50,590 bases of DNA. It comes from Chara braunii (lineage: Eukaryota > Streptophyta > Charophyceae > Charales > Characeae). Of this stretch, positions 33,875 through 46,449 are shown one piece after another. The translations under genes and the position numbers were made by a program. Each line of letters opens with the position of its first letter. The first letter of the stretch is position 1. The stretch covers positions 586,487-637,076 of the forward strand of contig BFEA01000321.1 in NCBI GenBank assembly GCA_003427395.1, given 5' to 3'. A model generated the notes under the pieces. That model had not been told where the DNA came from, did no database searches, and saw only the letters and a list, made by a program, of their open reading frames with translations.

Positions 33875-36409
33875 GTCATCATTATTATTTCTCTTGACCT
33901 ATATCCCTTTCAAAGGCCGGCTGCCATAGGGTCCGTGGTCATGGCTTCCCTCGCATCCCACTTGGAGAGTATTAGTGGCCTAGGCAAGATGGGCAGAGGG
34001 GTTTGAGTGAAGAGATGGCCCAGGAACCGGATGGGAGGGGTACCATGGCGGGGAGGGGGCCCCTTCTTTGTCCGCCCTAGTCTCTGATCCGCCCGATTAG
34101 ATAACTGCAGCTTTTTGTGAAGGTCCGCACAAAAATACGCACCACTTAGCGCATGGAGAGGGCTACGAAGAGGGCCGCTCTCCTACTCAGCAGATAGGTA
34201 GAAGTAGCGAGATCCGAGGCACGAGCTGGGTGTTGCGGCCCTAATTGTGCGGGATCGATCGCATGACATATAAAGCAGATGGCACACTCGTTGGTAGAGT
34301 TCGGCATCCACACTCGTCGATTTTGTCCTACGACGGAGTAGCGCCCGACTGTATAGGCTGGGTTAGCGCGCGGATTCTTCTTACGGATCAAGGTTTAGTA
34401 TTGTGGGCCGAAGGTTAACGAATGAAAGTGGCGAAGGCCGGGAATGGGCGAGTGAATCCGTACAAGGTACTCCACCGGATGCGTCCGACAATGGAGATGG
34501 CCAACGACGAGCTATGAGTAGCGGGATATGCATGTTTGATCGAATCGTGGCCGAACCAATTGGGTGGAAAGGCGATTCCGTAGTTTTGACCCCGGGCGAA
34601 CGTGACTCCGAGGTTAGTTTAGTTAGTAAATTAGTAGTTTAGGGGTTAGTAAGAGAAAATGATGTGTTGGACTATGGAAGAAGTAGATCGAGGGAGGATG
34701 ACGGAGGTGGAAAAGGCATAGCGCCTTCGACCCTTAATGGATTTCGGGGAACCCACAGCCGAATCCTGGGTTCCAGGCCATTGGGAAACTAATGGTGGAC
34801 TCTGATCTCATTGGAGGTGGACCAGGTTACTAGTATCGGCTGAATGGGCTGCACGAGAGCTTAGAGCAAAAGGATATGACGAGAGATTAGAAAAGAGGTG
34901 GTGGGAGATTATCTGGGAGAACGAAGAAGTTAAAGTTGAAGAGTAAGGGTTAGTCCGTATCGCGATCGTAATGGTAGTGCTTGATTCATGCATAGGTTAG
35001 TAGGTTGATCAGCATGGGTGCGACAGGCTGTCGGGCGAGAGTGAGCGTTCAATGTGTTGGCAGCGTACGAGAGGATTGGTGATCAAAGGTCGACGTGCCT
35101 GGTCACGGGCTGACAACCCGTTCCGATTCTGCTCGTTGTATCGATCGAGAGTGGCCCACCCTTCTTCCTTCATACATGTAAGGGCAGGGTACGTACAAAC
35201 AAAGGGAGAAGGTATCGAAATACTTACCTCTGTTGCGTTATCCGCCAGTTGCGATCCGCCACGGGCAGGACTACTGATGAATCGGTGTCACTCTTTGGAG
35301 CTCAGTATTTGCATATCGGACGATTGCTCGAGTTATGGTGTTGCGCTTTGACCTGGTGGACTTCATGACGATGTGCGACTAAATCTGGTTGTGTTAACAA
35401 CCAGGATACATTTATACTATCAGTCTTGAAGCAGAAAAAGGAAGAGAACAGGTTGGAGGCGGAGAGAGAACTTACATGTAAGAAGGAGGCGAACGCATCG
35501 GTACAGGCGGAGCCTAAGCTGGAACAATGGTTTCGGAAGGAGTGGTCAGCATCGGCTTACGTCCTAATAGTTAATGCTAACTCAGTTACGGACTGTTGTC
35601 GACTGGATGTAGCGAAGCCCTGTTGCAGAATTGTACTCTGCTGTAAACACGTTGTTGAGCATCGCTGCACATCGCTGTATCTAAGAAGCGTATCGCCTGA
35701 CGTTTGATTTTTGGGTCTTGTTAGTATGCCCAATTGCTGCATAACAGGGTCGCGCTACGTGCCCAAGATCTGTGTTATCTGTATATTGTCAGTAATCGGG
35801 GGCATGGTTGTTGTGGGGCTTCGGCGGTGCTGACTTACCTTAAGGCCAGCGGGTTCGAGGAGGAATTCATTGTTCTGGATTAGGAAGTCATCAGAGGAGT
35901 GGCTTCGGCAGTTTGACCTCAACCGTGACCAAGTTGCTTCTGTTTTTGGCCATCATTGCGGGGCCCTCATGTGAGTCAAGGAACCAAGACCCTCTCACTC
36001 GAGTCTGAGAGCACCCCTCTTGTAACTGAGAGAATAAATGCATCTTCTTCTGCCCTTCTGACTGTAAGTGTAGTCTGATGTTCTAAAAGGAAGGCGGCAG
36101 GCGGGATTGCAACCCGTAGGACCGCAGCAAGGCTCTGTGTGGAGTCCGCCCACTGATGCGGGAGCTATGACGGAACCTAGGCGAGGTTCTGGAGGCAGGG
36201 AACTGTCAGGTATATCGTTTTCTATCTGTATGACCCACTATACCCCTGTTTGACTATTTCCCCTTAGTTTGACTGATTGTATGCATGGGTTTCCCCTATG
36301 ATTCTTGCTTTTTGTTCAGGATTTTTTTTTTTACTGAAAGCAGACTAAGGGATGAACTAGAGGGAAGGTGGGAGGAAGGCAGATTGCATGCGTTTGACAG
36401 AGTCAACCA

Positions 36410-37030
36410 AGGACTGGGCATTGTTTTTAAGTTGAATGGCTCAGGGCTATGTTTGTTTGACTGTTTTTTGAAAGGTCATACATTGTTTTTAAGTTGAATG
36501 GCCTGGTTGCTATGTTTATTTTTGAGTGTTTGCCTGATTGAAGGGTTCAGTTTTCTGTTTCATTATGAGGGATAATTTCTTATCTCAGGCTAAACATTGT
36601 TTCTAAGCTGAATGGTTTAGCCTGAAACTACGCACATAAGTATAAACTGAATATAACAGAAAATACTTCACTTATATTTGCATGTGAACTGACAGTTGGA
36701 CATTGTTTCTAAGTTGAATGGTCCGACACTAAGCCATATCATTAAGAAAAGAAAAAGAAATAACTGAGTATAATTTAAAGGAATCCGTGCAAGCTGAGCA
36801 TTGTTTCGAAGCCGAACGGCTCAGTCCCCTGCCCATATTCTCATCTTTTTGTTTGAGAACGAAGTCAGAGAATTATTAAATTTTGAATATTAAACAGTTT
36901 AGGGCGATAAATTGTTTCTAAGCTTAATGGTCTAGTCATATGCCCAAAGAAAAGAAAAGTAGTTGTACAACTTGTTCGTGTATATCCTAAGGCATGCTAG
37001 GCATTGTTTCTAAGTTGAATGGTCTAGCAC
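36410..37030 (-). repeat. Hairpin array of element D, 7-8 units
   Basis: Read on the minus strand, the loop is close to CATTCAACTTAGAAACAAT. The best unit has CAGGCTAAAC (36586-36595) and GTTTAGCCTG (36615-36624), a perfect 10-bp stem around 19 bases. CTGAGC (36794-36799) pairs with GCTCAG (36819-36824). Units line up in order with those of E2. At the last-mentioned site E2 has TGAAC/GTTCA, a compensated change. Confidence 0.87.
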
Positions 37031-38675
37031 CATGCCATATGTGAGTGGGGTATAAGGGTTAAATCATCTGAAAGTTTTATTAACTAATCTATGAGGAATT
37101 GACTTGGAGATTGATGAAAGTACTTACTCTTTGTGGTTTGGTCTTGCATGTGGCTAAATGGGATCACTACTTAGTATGAGTTTCAATTTGATAGGTAGTT
37201 GCTTTAATTGTTCGCCACGTGCTAAAGCTATGGGAGTTAGTTTTAATTTCTGCATTTTCTGAGCTAACTTTTTTTACTTAGGTCAATTTTCGTATTTTTC
37301 TGGGATCATTTATTATACTTGGCTTTGTATAAATCTTGGTAAGCTACCTTCTCTACGGGAAGCGCTGCCGAAATTTTTGCAAATTTAAGGAGTTAGTTAG
37401 GTTTTGACTTTTCGAAGTCCAACTTGTCTAAATGTTATATATGGCTTAGTAGAAATCAATGAAGTCTCTTTTTCTAAAGGAAGTATTGCCCAATTTTTTA
37501 CTAATTCAAGGAGTTAGAGAAAAATGGACCTTGAGAAGTCAAAAGTCACTTTAAAATTCTAAACTTAGCTTTGTATAAATTTTGGAATAACAATTTTTTA
37601 AAGGGAGTGCTGCCAAAATTTCTACAAATCTGAGGAGTTTATTAAATTTTGTCTTGGTTGAACTCAAGTTTTGCTTTTTAGTTCATATCTGAGTTAGTAT
37701 AAATCTGGGAAGTCTGTTTTTCTAAAGGGAGTGCTGCCCAAATTTTTACTAATTCAAATAGCAATTATGAAAATTATTCCACGGGAAGCGCTGCCAAAAT
37801 TATGAAAATTTTTACTTTCCAGCGTTAAAAATTATTCCAGTTTTTATGTTTGAGCTAGTATAAATTATGAAAAAATATTTTTCTTACGGGAAGCGCTGCC
37901 AAAATTTTCTTAGTTTAAAGGAGTTGAATTATATTTTATCAGATAGCAATTCTGGTAATCCACCCTGAATAGGGGAGATGTTGTCATAAATCTATATTGC
38001 GTTGGGTACTAGCTTAGAGGCAGGCCTAAGCGTAACTTGTAAGAGGACCTTGGATGAGAATGTGCTATGGAGCTTTATTCTCCATACACTTACGAATTTA
38101 GCTTGGGTATTAGCCTGTCTTATGTTACAGGTTCTCTTAACTGTTTGATTCGGGATCTGAAATAGAGTTTGCTTGATCCCACGAGGGTCATCTTCTGTTA
38201 TCACTGATAACATATTAGTTGTCGATTCATTGGTCTACGACTCAACTCCAATCCATCCTCAATACTCAATCTAAAAGGCTTAAGTCCTTTATTGTTTTAT
38301 TAAGGGTTTCACCCGGACTTTTATTGAATGGTTATTTAACAAAGGTGCTGAGTATTTAATTATGGAAGACCAGACAAAGGTTGGGGGCTTGGATGGCTAA
38401 AGCGAGGGGTATGAGTACAAACAATGGTTGAAATTGACAATGTGTAGTATGTGAACTTTTGGTTGCCTCTTTGATGTGATTGCAGGTATGTTCTGTGGGC
38501 CGGACTTTAGATTTGACTGTCTGTGATCACAAACATATATATGACTGTGAGGAGTCCCACCGTGATTGTGAGAAACGATCGTCACATACTTATTCCCTAA
38601 TCAGATTGAAGTTTTGATCCCTATCCCTTTTGATGATGCCAAAAGTCGTTTTGACATACGATTTATATATATCGT

Positions 38676-38790
<115 letters not shown>

Positions 38791-39872
38791 TACTTAGGTT
38801 TGGGTGATTGCGTGGCATGAGAGGCTCACGCTTAAGGGTTTAATTGGGGTCGAGATTGAGAAAGTAAAGAAACCCCCCTTTTATTGTTGAATGCTTCTTA
38901 AAGATTTCTTAGTCGGACGTTGGGCCTAGGCCTGGATTCGAGGTCCTTGTCCAGGACATCCTAGGTCCTAGACTCTGCATGGAAGGGATTACCCCTCGAG
39001 CAGAGCCTGTTTGCCCTGCCTACCGAGACACTCAGCCTAAAGGTCGGAGGTACCGCGGAGGCCGCACAATTGTTCCTTCAGTCGTGCAATATCGTGAAGG
39101 GGTTGACCTTCACGATAGTTCGAGTCTGATACTTGAGTGTCATAGACGGTACTCGGATCCATGAAGGACCGCTCGATTATGGGCACTGCATAGTACACCA
39201 TCATCACAACTGTTTGCTTATTCATGCATTGCGAGTCGATATGAGTTTAGCCCTTCGTCCGCGCAGTTTTATACTAAGTCTCGTGCGCGTCACCTTTCCA
39301 ATTTCCGAATCAGAAAGTTATGGGATTGCTACTAAGGGACTAGGAGTGTTGTTCCATTGTTCGTTCCGTGTAGTTCTGTATATGTGTGTGTGCGTGCGTA
39401 TTTTAATTTTTATGTCTTTAGAATGATGTACACGTGGTGTGTGGAATGCGTCCTAGTCGACCGACGAAGGGTCGCGCTTGGGACATCACACCCCTAGGGC
39501 ATCGGTTCGCGTGCAGGTTCGATAGAGGCGTAAAACCGCGCGTACCCCTTATGCTACAGTGTACGAGAAACGCCCTCAGTTGGTCCACCTCTGTAATTGT
39601 AACTGATTAGCTTTCGTACTATGGAATGGTAGCTCGGCGGGGATATACCCACCGAAGGGAGGTGACAACTGTCGTAAGGTAGAGGTAAGTCGTGCCTCGT
39701 GTAAGCCCTATCCTGTCGTAGGGGCGCGCGAGAGGTATGGTTGGCGCACTCGGCCGGAGCGACTTACAGAAGTTCCATGTATATTCTCGACGAGGATCGG
39801 ACCAACTCCTGCGTGACGCGGCCGGGAGGGTCCCGCCCCGTTTTGTGCAGTGCAGGACCGATGCATTCGACA

Positions 39873-40239
39873 ACGGCCTTATGAAGAAGCCCTGAAGGTC
39901 ACGCTTTAGCTTATCGACCGAATTCTTGACTGTAAACCGACGTCCTCCTACAGTTCGGGCGCCGTGCTCCGTGCACAGCCCGCACTTATCCATCACCAAC
40001 TATGCTAACCCATTTTTACCAAACCTTTTCCGATACAGAAAAAGTCGTCCGTGCCTTAAACTAGCGAGTCCACACACCGTTTAATCTCACCTCGCACGCC
40101 CTATCATTCGACTAAAATAAGTCGAGTGTGGGCCACGTGATACTTATATAAATCATGGCTTCTAGTATCGCTTCAGGTGTCACTTGTGTGAAGGGCAAAT
40201 ACGCGCGTGAATATCCTTATAAGGGTATTCACGCCGACA
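39873..40239 (+). mobile_element. Element F: 3'-terminal fragment
   Basis: It ends in CACGCCGACA with the family's terminal hairpin (GCGTGAATATCC/GGGTATTCACGC, 40206-40235) and resembles the last 350 bp of E3, for example CACACACCG...TCGACTA-type words. The stem has AC/GT pairs where E2 has other pairs, again compensated. Its 5' part is not visible; D adjoins it in opposite orientation, perhaps inserted into it. Confidence 0.72.
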
Positions 40240-40261
40240 ATGTGTCACCTGGATTATGATC

Positions 40262-41226
40262 GATAGAATAGCAAACCATACCTTTGAAAAAAGGTTTCAA
40301 AAGCTTCAAATCACCCACAGAGCAGTCGTGAAACTTCTTCAAATAATTCAAGGAGCATGTGAAGTGAAAGAAATTAGAGGGAACAAAAGATGGAGCATCA
40401 TAGGTCGGAAGAAAAGAAAATAAATTCAGACAAGAAGCATAGTCATGAGACATTACCTCATCTTGAAACAGAAGGTGGGAAGGAGGGCAGGGTGCCGAAG
40501 AAATAAATAATTTGTTACTGAAGGTTGTACAGACTATTGCACCGTGACAACCATAAAATATTTATTTAATTATATAACCAATTGGAAAAAAATCAGCAGT
40601 CATTAATCGAAAGGACACGTGCCCATCAGTTCGTGGAAAGGAATCATCGACATCTTCATGGCTGCATACAATCGTCGATAGTTTCAAGAAACTAATGAAA
40701 TTTTGTAAATAATCCCCCATAGTGTGGATTTGACTCCAGACTGTTCTCATTTGCCGAATTAGTAAATCTTTCCAACAATGTGAGATATCTAGTATTCCAA
40801 TCACCTTGATACAGATTTGTCAGGCACATGATTTGTTATAGGAAGGATCATACACTATTCGCATCACCAATCGCTGATAAACATGCACATCGAATCACGA
40901 GATTATAGTATTGGATATGATACACCTGAGCCGAAAACGTATTCGTTTTTCATGGAAAATACGAATCGCAGAGAAAGTCAAGACCATGGTATACGTCTTT
41001 ATGAAAATTGGATTACTCAACAATACAGTTAACGTATCCATGAAGTTAAGTGACCTTCGAAGAAATTGTGTAATACTTGAAAAAATAATTGTAACACCGT
41101 TGGTTAACCAGCTATGAGATTTGCGCAGCTGACCACTTCCAAATTTACAGGACATAGTTGAAGCACCATAAAACCGCTTGACCGTACTCCATATTTCCAC
41201 CAAACTTCCACTTCCCTTTCAGATGA
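40262..41226 (-). pseudogene. Possible coding remnants, unrecognised
   Basis: Three minus-strand frames (40229-40453, 40562-40804 and 40895-41203) have a natural-looking composition, unlike the repeat frames elsewhere. They could be exons or pieces of a decayed gene. In 41100-41226 two overlapping frames contain EVEVWWKYG and RFYGAST. These distantly recall the W-K-x-YG region before the dimerisation motif in plant hAT transposases of the DUF659 type, but the diagnostic CERNWS-like motif is absent. I do not assign a function. Splice sites were not resolved. Confidence 0.3.
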
Positions 41227-41373
41227 TTGCACATTGATGAATATCTTTCTCCTTCCAAAAATTTAAGATATGTAGTTGACTGTGAGGGTTGGTACCATTA
41301 TTTGCATGAAAAGTCAAGAAAGACTTCGAAACCAAACCTCCCAGAGTCAATTTTGTTTTCTTGATATCTTTTA

Positions 41374-41703
41374 GTCTTTCTCGGAGCCCTCTTCAATTTC
41401 TCTTCAATCGATACCATTTATCACGGACATTTAAAGACGATCCACTTGATCGTATGAAAAATTTTTCAACACCTAACAGATCCTCTTTGACGCAAAAATA
41501 GATCGGACCATTTATCCTGTCTCTTATACACATCTAGATGTGTATAAGAGACAGCTTTGACGCAAACAAGTGTATCGTCTTTCTCGGAGCCCTCTTCAAT
41601 TTCTCTTCAATCGATACCATTTATCACGGACATTTAAAGACGATCCACTTGATGATATGAAAATTTTTTCAACACCTAACAGATCCTCTTTGACGCAAAA
41701 ATA
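41374..41703. repeat. 127 bp near-identical direct repeat around an adapter
   Basis: 41374-41500 and 41577-41703 are the same sequence with two or three differences (offset 203). The copies flank the synthetic palindrome at 41517-41554. The arrangement is more likely a mate-pair chimera than a biological duplication. Confidence 0.95.
41517..41554. other. Nextera mate-pair junction adapter (sequencing artefact)
   Basis: CTGTCTCTTATACACATCT is immediately followed by its exact reverse complement AGATGTGTATAAGAGACAG. This is the 19-bp Tn5 mosaic end used in Nextera chemistry, and the head-to-head pair is the circularisation junction of mate-pair libraries. It has no biological meaning here. Confidence 0.98.
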
Positions 41704-42040
41704 ACGGATGGATTAGGAATCCTATACACGTGTTCATTCCAACGTGTGTGTACATCTCTAGAGGTACTATCTACATAAACATGCCAACATCATGGGGACA
41801 CTAAGAAGTACACCAACAGTCCGTTGCACCTTTCAAAGTCATGTCCATTCCTGAAAAGAGAAGAGAAACACCCCGGAAACTTGGTTGCCCATGGAGTCTG
41901 CCCTGCGAAAGTCAATCCCATGACTGTTAGGCAAAACACCACATTTAAATACCGAAGCCACAACTTCTCAAAGGTTAAACTTCGACTGCTGACACATCGT
42001 CTAGCTAACCTCCATAGATAAGTCATGTCGTGCACAAACA
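41704..42040. other. Spacer, possibly continuing the decayed gene
   Basis: A minus-strand frame (41790-42041) contains two plausible splice acceptors (GACTTTCGCAG and CTTTTCAG), but no recognisable protein. Nothing firmer is visible. Confidence 0.35.
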
Positions 42041-42912
42041 CTAAGAGGTTATGTCATCTGCTCCTTCAAACTTACCCAGGTCAGCACTCGGGTCATATGA
42101 TGTCTCGGTGACATCGTCAATTACAACCCATTTTGAAGTCCCAACAGACATCTCATCACATGGCATCCTTGTTCGTTTTTGTGCAATTTCCTCCTTGGTC
42201 CTCTCTATTGCTGTATATGTAACGCCTTCTTCACCACATATTCTTATCACGCCATCCTAATTTAATGGCTTCAATGTCTTTCGACTTTCTTTTAAAAACT
42301 ATTTTCGATCGTTGACAAGAACACCTTCCCTTGACTCCGTACCATATTGTTTTCCTTTCTCTGAGCTCGGTTTCACACCTTGCGCAACTGCCTTCAATCT
42401 TTGACGTAAATTCGTGGTTGTCGTCTTCCAATGTTTCTCCTTACCTACTGATGTTGCCTTCTTCTTCTCCACTTACACCATTTGAAGTTTCGGCACTGCA
42501 ACCATCAATCTTTCAATTTCCTTATCGTTTTCTTTTTTCAACCTCTCAGCCTCCCGCTCCGCCTCCCTTCTTTGATTGAGTTTTCTTAGTCTCATATCTT
42601 TTAGTAAATTAACCTCCTTCATACTATGCCTCACCACCAAATCGTTGTAATCGTCAACGTTTTTTTTTTTTTTTTTTAAGTTGAGTTTGCACTAAAACAT
42701 ATCTCGGTTGGGTTTCGAGTTGAGGGTTTGTCGTCGCTCCAATGACAGTGCTCCCCCGTTTGTTACCCGGTCGTTGGGCTTCCGTCTTCCATCCTCCAGC
42801 TCATTCACAGCCTCCTCCATGATCTGCTTCAGAGTGAGAACCCGCTCCTCCAGTGCGACAATCCTTCTTTTGTTAGTTTCTCGCGCCTTCTTTTTGCCTC
42901 ATCGTACTCACA
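42041..42912 (-). pseudogene. Decayed coiled-coil protein gene
   Basis: One minus-strand frame runs from about 42897 to 42041, broken by four in-frame stops (TAG, TAA, TAG, TAG). Pieces between stops are clearly protein-like: RRIVALEERVLTLKQIMEEA, then MKEVNLLKDMRLRKLNQRRE followed by E-, R- and K-rich heptads, then VGTSKWVVIDDVTE nearer the end. A neighbouring frame continues the upstream end as CEYDEAKRRREKLTK; the switch lies in an AAAA run, as after loss of one A. Immediately upstream a pyrimidine-rich stretch ends in GTGCAG, a plausible 3' splice site at 42912. Two alternatives are that some stops lie in introns (a GTAAGT follows ATGGT near 42476) or that the first stop and adjacent 17-T tract are an insertion. 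The family is unknown to me; long charged coiled coils and a nucleic-acid or scaffold role are guesses. Confidence 0.6.
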
Positions 42913-42959
42913 CTGCACCTATATTCCTTTGCAAGCAAGAGAAAAGTAACGACTAAAAA

Positions 42960-44513
42960 AAAATAGACAAATTAAGAAAATGAAATCAAAATTTATGGAA
43001 TGTCAACTTATTTATGGGATAACTACGTAGCAATAACAAAACATGTTTTAAATGCATTCTAAACTTCGATGTAACTCTTCGCCAGAATTTGACATTCAGT
43101 TTAAACTTGTGCCGACGTTTTAGATATAATAAGCAGAGTCAAACGGACAATTCATGTACCCTTGGTACCAGGCCAGACACAAGTGGTTAAAAAAAAACAG
43201 ACTTCAACAAGTAAACTGGTACTGGCCTAACCATAGGTGGTTCACAAACAGGCAGTAGCAGGTCATTGAAGAAATGCAGGTGAGTTCATTATGTCATCTC
43301 TCTTTTCTCTCCCTTTGTTGTGTGTGTGTGTGAAACTTTTGTTACTATACTCGTGATCTCGCCACCTCGTGCACGGTTGTTCATTATGCGCATCAGAGGG
43401 GTGGTGGTGGGGCTACGTTTCGTGATGAGGGAAGACGGGGAAGGGGGGCGGAGGGAGGCAGCCACACTATAGGAACGGTATACTCCCCCCCCCCCCCTCT
43501 CTCTCTCGATTTGCAGGCCGAATGAATGAGGTTCGTTGACAACACCAGATGAATTGACACTATTTCATCAAAGTCCTCTCCTCCTCCCTTCCTCGTTTCT
43601 CCTTCGCTACCAAACGTTATCATTGACCATCATCCCCTCGCTGCTCTACTGCACGCCAACAGCATGCATGCACGTGGCAATTGGAGCACGAATATATTGA
43701 CCTGAGTTTCACACATACACATACACACACACACGCACACACGCACACACGCACACATATAAAGAAGAGAGAAGCGGTTAACAAAGCCCTAGACATTTAG
43801 GGTGTTTATAGGTCATTACAACAAAGGTCCCACACCTTTTAAGCCAAACGCGTCACCAGTCCATAGTGGACACCAAATAAACCAACATCAAAACAAATAC
43901 GTAAAAAAAAAGGATAAAAAGGGCTTTAAACCCCAAGGCAAAAATGGGTTTTCATGCAAATTCGCTCTTTTTAGTTTTCATGATTTTCAAGGCTGGCCAA
44001 AACGGTCATCTCCAGGACTCCAACAAACATCAAGCTCGGCACATGCAGACCTTGACCAAAAATCAAATAGGGCAAAAAAAAAAAAAAAAAAAAGATTATC
44101 CTCAAATGTTCTTTTCAGTGCAAGGGGAGTTAACCAGGGCCGATAAGTGGGGAGCCTTGTTAACTGCTTGGAAAGAGAGAGAGAGATGGCAAGAGGAATT
44201 CACCTGCATCTTGTCGGTGGCCAGGTGTTGCCAGTTCATGGGCCACTTGTAGCTGGGCATGTACTGGTCTACCGATTGTGGTTGAGCCGGTACTCGAATA
44301 TTGGAACTACCAGTCTGAAACTGCTTAGTGTGTCTAAAATGTCAGCCTAAGTTTTAATTGAATGTCAAACTCTGACCGCGACTCAACGGAAGTGCTAATT
44401 TAGAGTGTGAAATACATTTACAAATTTTTTTTTTAACTGTCGCATATTTACTTCATTAATTTATTAGGCATCACCGACAAGCAATGCACATGGTGCCGAG
44501 ATAAATTGCACTC
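42960..44513. other. Gene-free intergenic stretch
   Basis: It contains short simple repeats: a (GT)6 run near 43320, a C10 run near 43485, a CACA/GCACA tract (43715-43757) and a poly(A) run (44075-44093). I see no gene, RNA or transposon end. Confidence 0.6.
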
Positions 44514-44816
44514 GTGGTCCGAGATGGACGAAAACAAGAAGCAGTGAGGAGGAGTTGGATAGTCGTGGTCACCTCGACAAAAAGAGAGCATGGTAAAGGG
44601 AATGAAGAGGAAGGGACAACAAAAAGAGGAGGGCAGAAGAACGATAATCGTAACAGAACATATAAAACAACAATCATTACGATGAGGAAGGGGCGAGGAA
44701 GAAACGGATGGGAAGAGAAAAAAAAAGAGGACAAGGAAGAGGAGGACGACGACAATGAGGAGGAAAAGGAAGAGGAGGAAGACGATGAAGAGAAACAGGA
44801 ACATGAACCAAAGTAG
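44514..44816 (+). other. Purine-rich low-complexity frame
   Basis: A 100-codon frame encodes mostly K, E, D and R, ending in a long EEEDDDNEEEKEEEE-type run. The DNA is a GGAAGA-like purine tract, in which stops are rare on this strand. There is no domain, and I doubt it is a gene, though acidic low-complexity exons exist in eukaryotes. It could also be the tail of an exon. Confidence 0.25.
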
Positions 44817-45879
44817 AAGATTTCAACTGTGGCAGTGACAGACAAGAGTGAAGAGTTGCAAGGAGAGAAGATAAACAAAAAAAAAGGAAGAGGAGGAGGA
44901 GGACGATAAAGTTAAAGAGTTACGGTGCCCATCTTCATCATAATCACCTTACTCCACCGACAAAGTCGTGACAATTTTATGATCGCCTCGCCGCACCAGG
45001 GGTGGCTTTGCTCTACTGGATAATTCCCACTTGAATTTGAATTCTACATGGTCGAGGATCGCGGATATCACGTCATTAGAATAAATAGCTTAGGATAGAC
45101 TGAAATGGTGTGAGACGGCTTAGGATGGCGTGACACTGTTTGGGACCACATTCGACCGGGAATTTGGCATCATTTCTCTTTTATTATTTTTTGTCTTTTT
45201 GAACTGCAATGATATTTTAATTGCTATTTTGTGTCTTTTTTTGCCTTTTCGAGTGAAACACCTGACGCGACCTCAATTATTTTCCTTCCAAGAAAAACAA
45301 TTCAAAAAAACAAAAAATGACGATAGATCTCTTCAACATTAAGTACACATACTCAAACTAAGCAATTAAAAATTAAGAGATGGTAAATTCAACTGGAATT
45401 CAAAAAGTCAAAAATGTGATGGTTTTTTTTATGACCAAATACACACACTCAAACTAAGCATCGAGAAATATGTACACGTGTTAATAAGTATTAATGCAAC
45501 AAACATTTGAGTATCAATCTTCTAATACGCAAATATATAAAAAAAAGAACAAAAAATCTTAAACCACCTCACCCACCTATTGATCAAAGCCTAAAACGCC
45601 CTCTGCGCCGATTTTTGCCGAACCTAGAGAGGGCGGGAATCGGCATGAGACATTTGTTGTTTGTCACAGGTATCGCCTCTTATACTAAACTTCCTGCCAA
45701 CAACTGAAATAAAACACGGCATTAGTTTTCTTGTTTCCACTCGTGTATCAACCCACGTCTCACGAGAAATGTGGTCAGATGCATTATGGAAAGTGCAAGT
45801 GTGAGACAGTCTAAAACAGTCTTTTCTTGGTAGACCGTTGAGTAGTCTCTGTGTTGCACGGAGAGTCATATTAGATATA
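44817..45879. other. Gene-free intergenic stretch
   Basis: AT-rich DNA; nothing beyond chance frames. ACACACTCAAACTAAGCA and a close variant occur at about 45346 and 45448. Confidence 0.55.
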
Positions 45880-46340
45880 GCTGATATTCGTTTTTTTCAC
45901 AAATAAAAAAATAAAATAAAAACTGAATAAAAATGACATACTAACTTTGAACGTGATTGCCTTCAAATTTATGCATAGCGGGTCACAAGTGTGGGAAGAT
46001 ATGTTTTGCAAATTGTTAGTGTCACAGTGCCTACTCCGTTTCTTTGTTGACAAACACTTCAATGTTTTTTGTGTCTCACAGGGAGCTACAAGAAATACAA
46101 CCGATATTCTTAATTTTTTTTACTTATAAGAAAAAAAAAGTTAAAACAAAATGAAAGTATCATACTAATTTTTAGGTGTGATAGTCTTCTAATTCATGCA
46201 TATCGGGGCTGTAGATGCAAAAATAAACGATCTCGAAAGTACTTGTGTCAAAGAAGCTGAAACGTTTTTTTGTTGGTGGTCACTTCAATATTCTCTATAT
46301 CTCACAAGGAGTCACGTAGGATACAAATGAGATTTTTTTT
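45880..46340. repeat. Degenerate tandem repeat, about 220-230 bp
   Basis: (G/C)(C/A)(T/C)GATATTC followed by a T-run recurs at about 45883 and 46099. CATACTAA followed by (C/T)TT(T)..G(A/T)GTGAT(T/A)G and later TTTATGCATA or TTCATGCATA recurs at about 45937 and 46160. A third, weaker copy begins near 46327, and an earlier one may lie at 45700-45880. Confidence 0.6.
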
Positions 46341-46449
46341 TTTAATGGAAGAAAAAAAAATGATTTTGAACCTAGGCTACCAGAGTGGAGGCCCGAGATC
46401 ATTTACACGTCTAGGCTGAAGAAAAAAACTATATAAAAGTATATATACT

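Noticed and set aside
41517-41554. Natural Tn5/IS50 end
   Set aside because: The sequence is the engineered mosaic end in perfect head-to-head form, as in mate-pair library junctions, with no transposase nearby.
42041-42897. Alternative genetic code with TAA/TAG as glutamine
   Set aside because: All internal stops are TAR, which is suggestive, but there are only four, and a frameshift in the same gene makes pseudogene decay simpler.
44448-44878. Serine- and leucine-rich minus-strand frames of 118 and 135 codons
   Set aside because: They are antisense readings of a purine-rich tract, one low-complexity composition in two frames.
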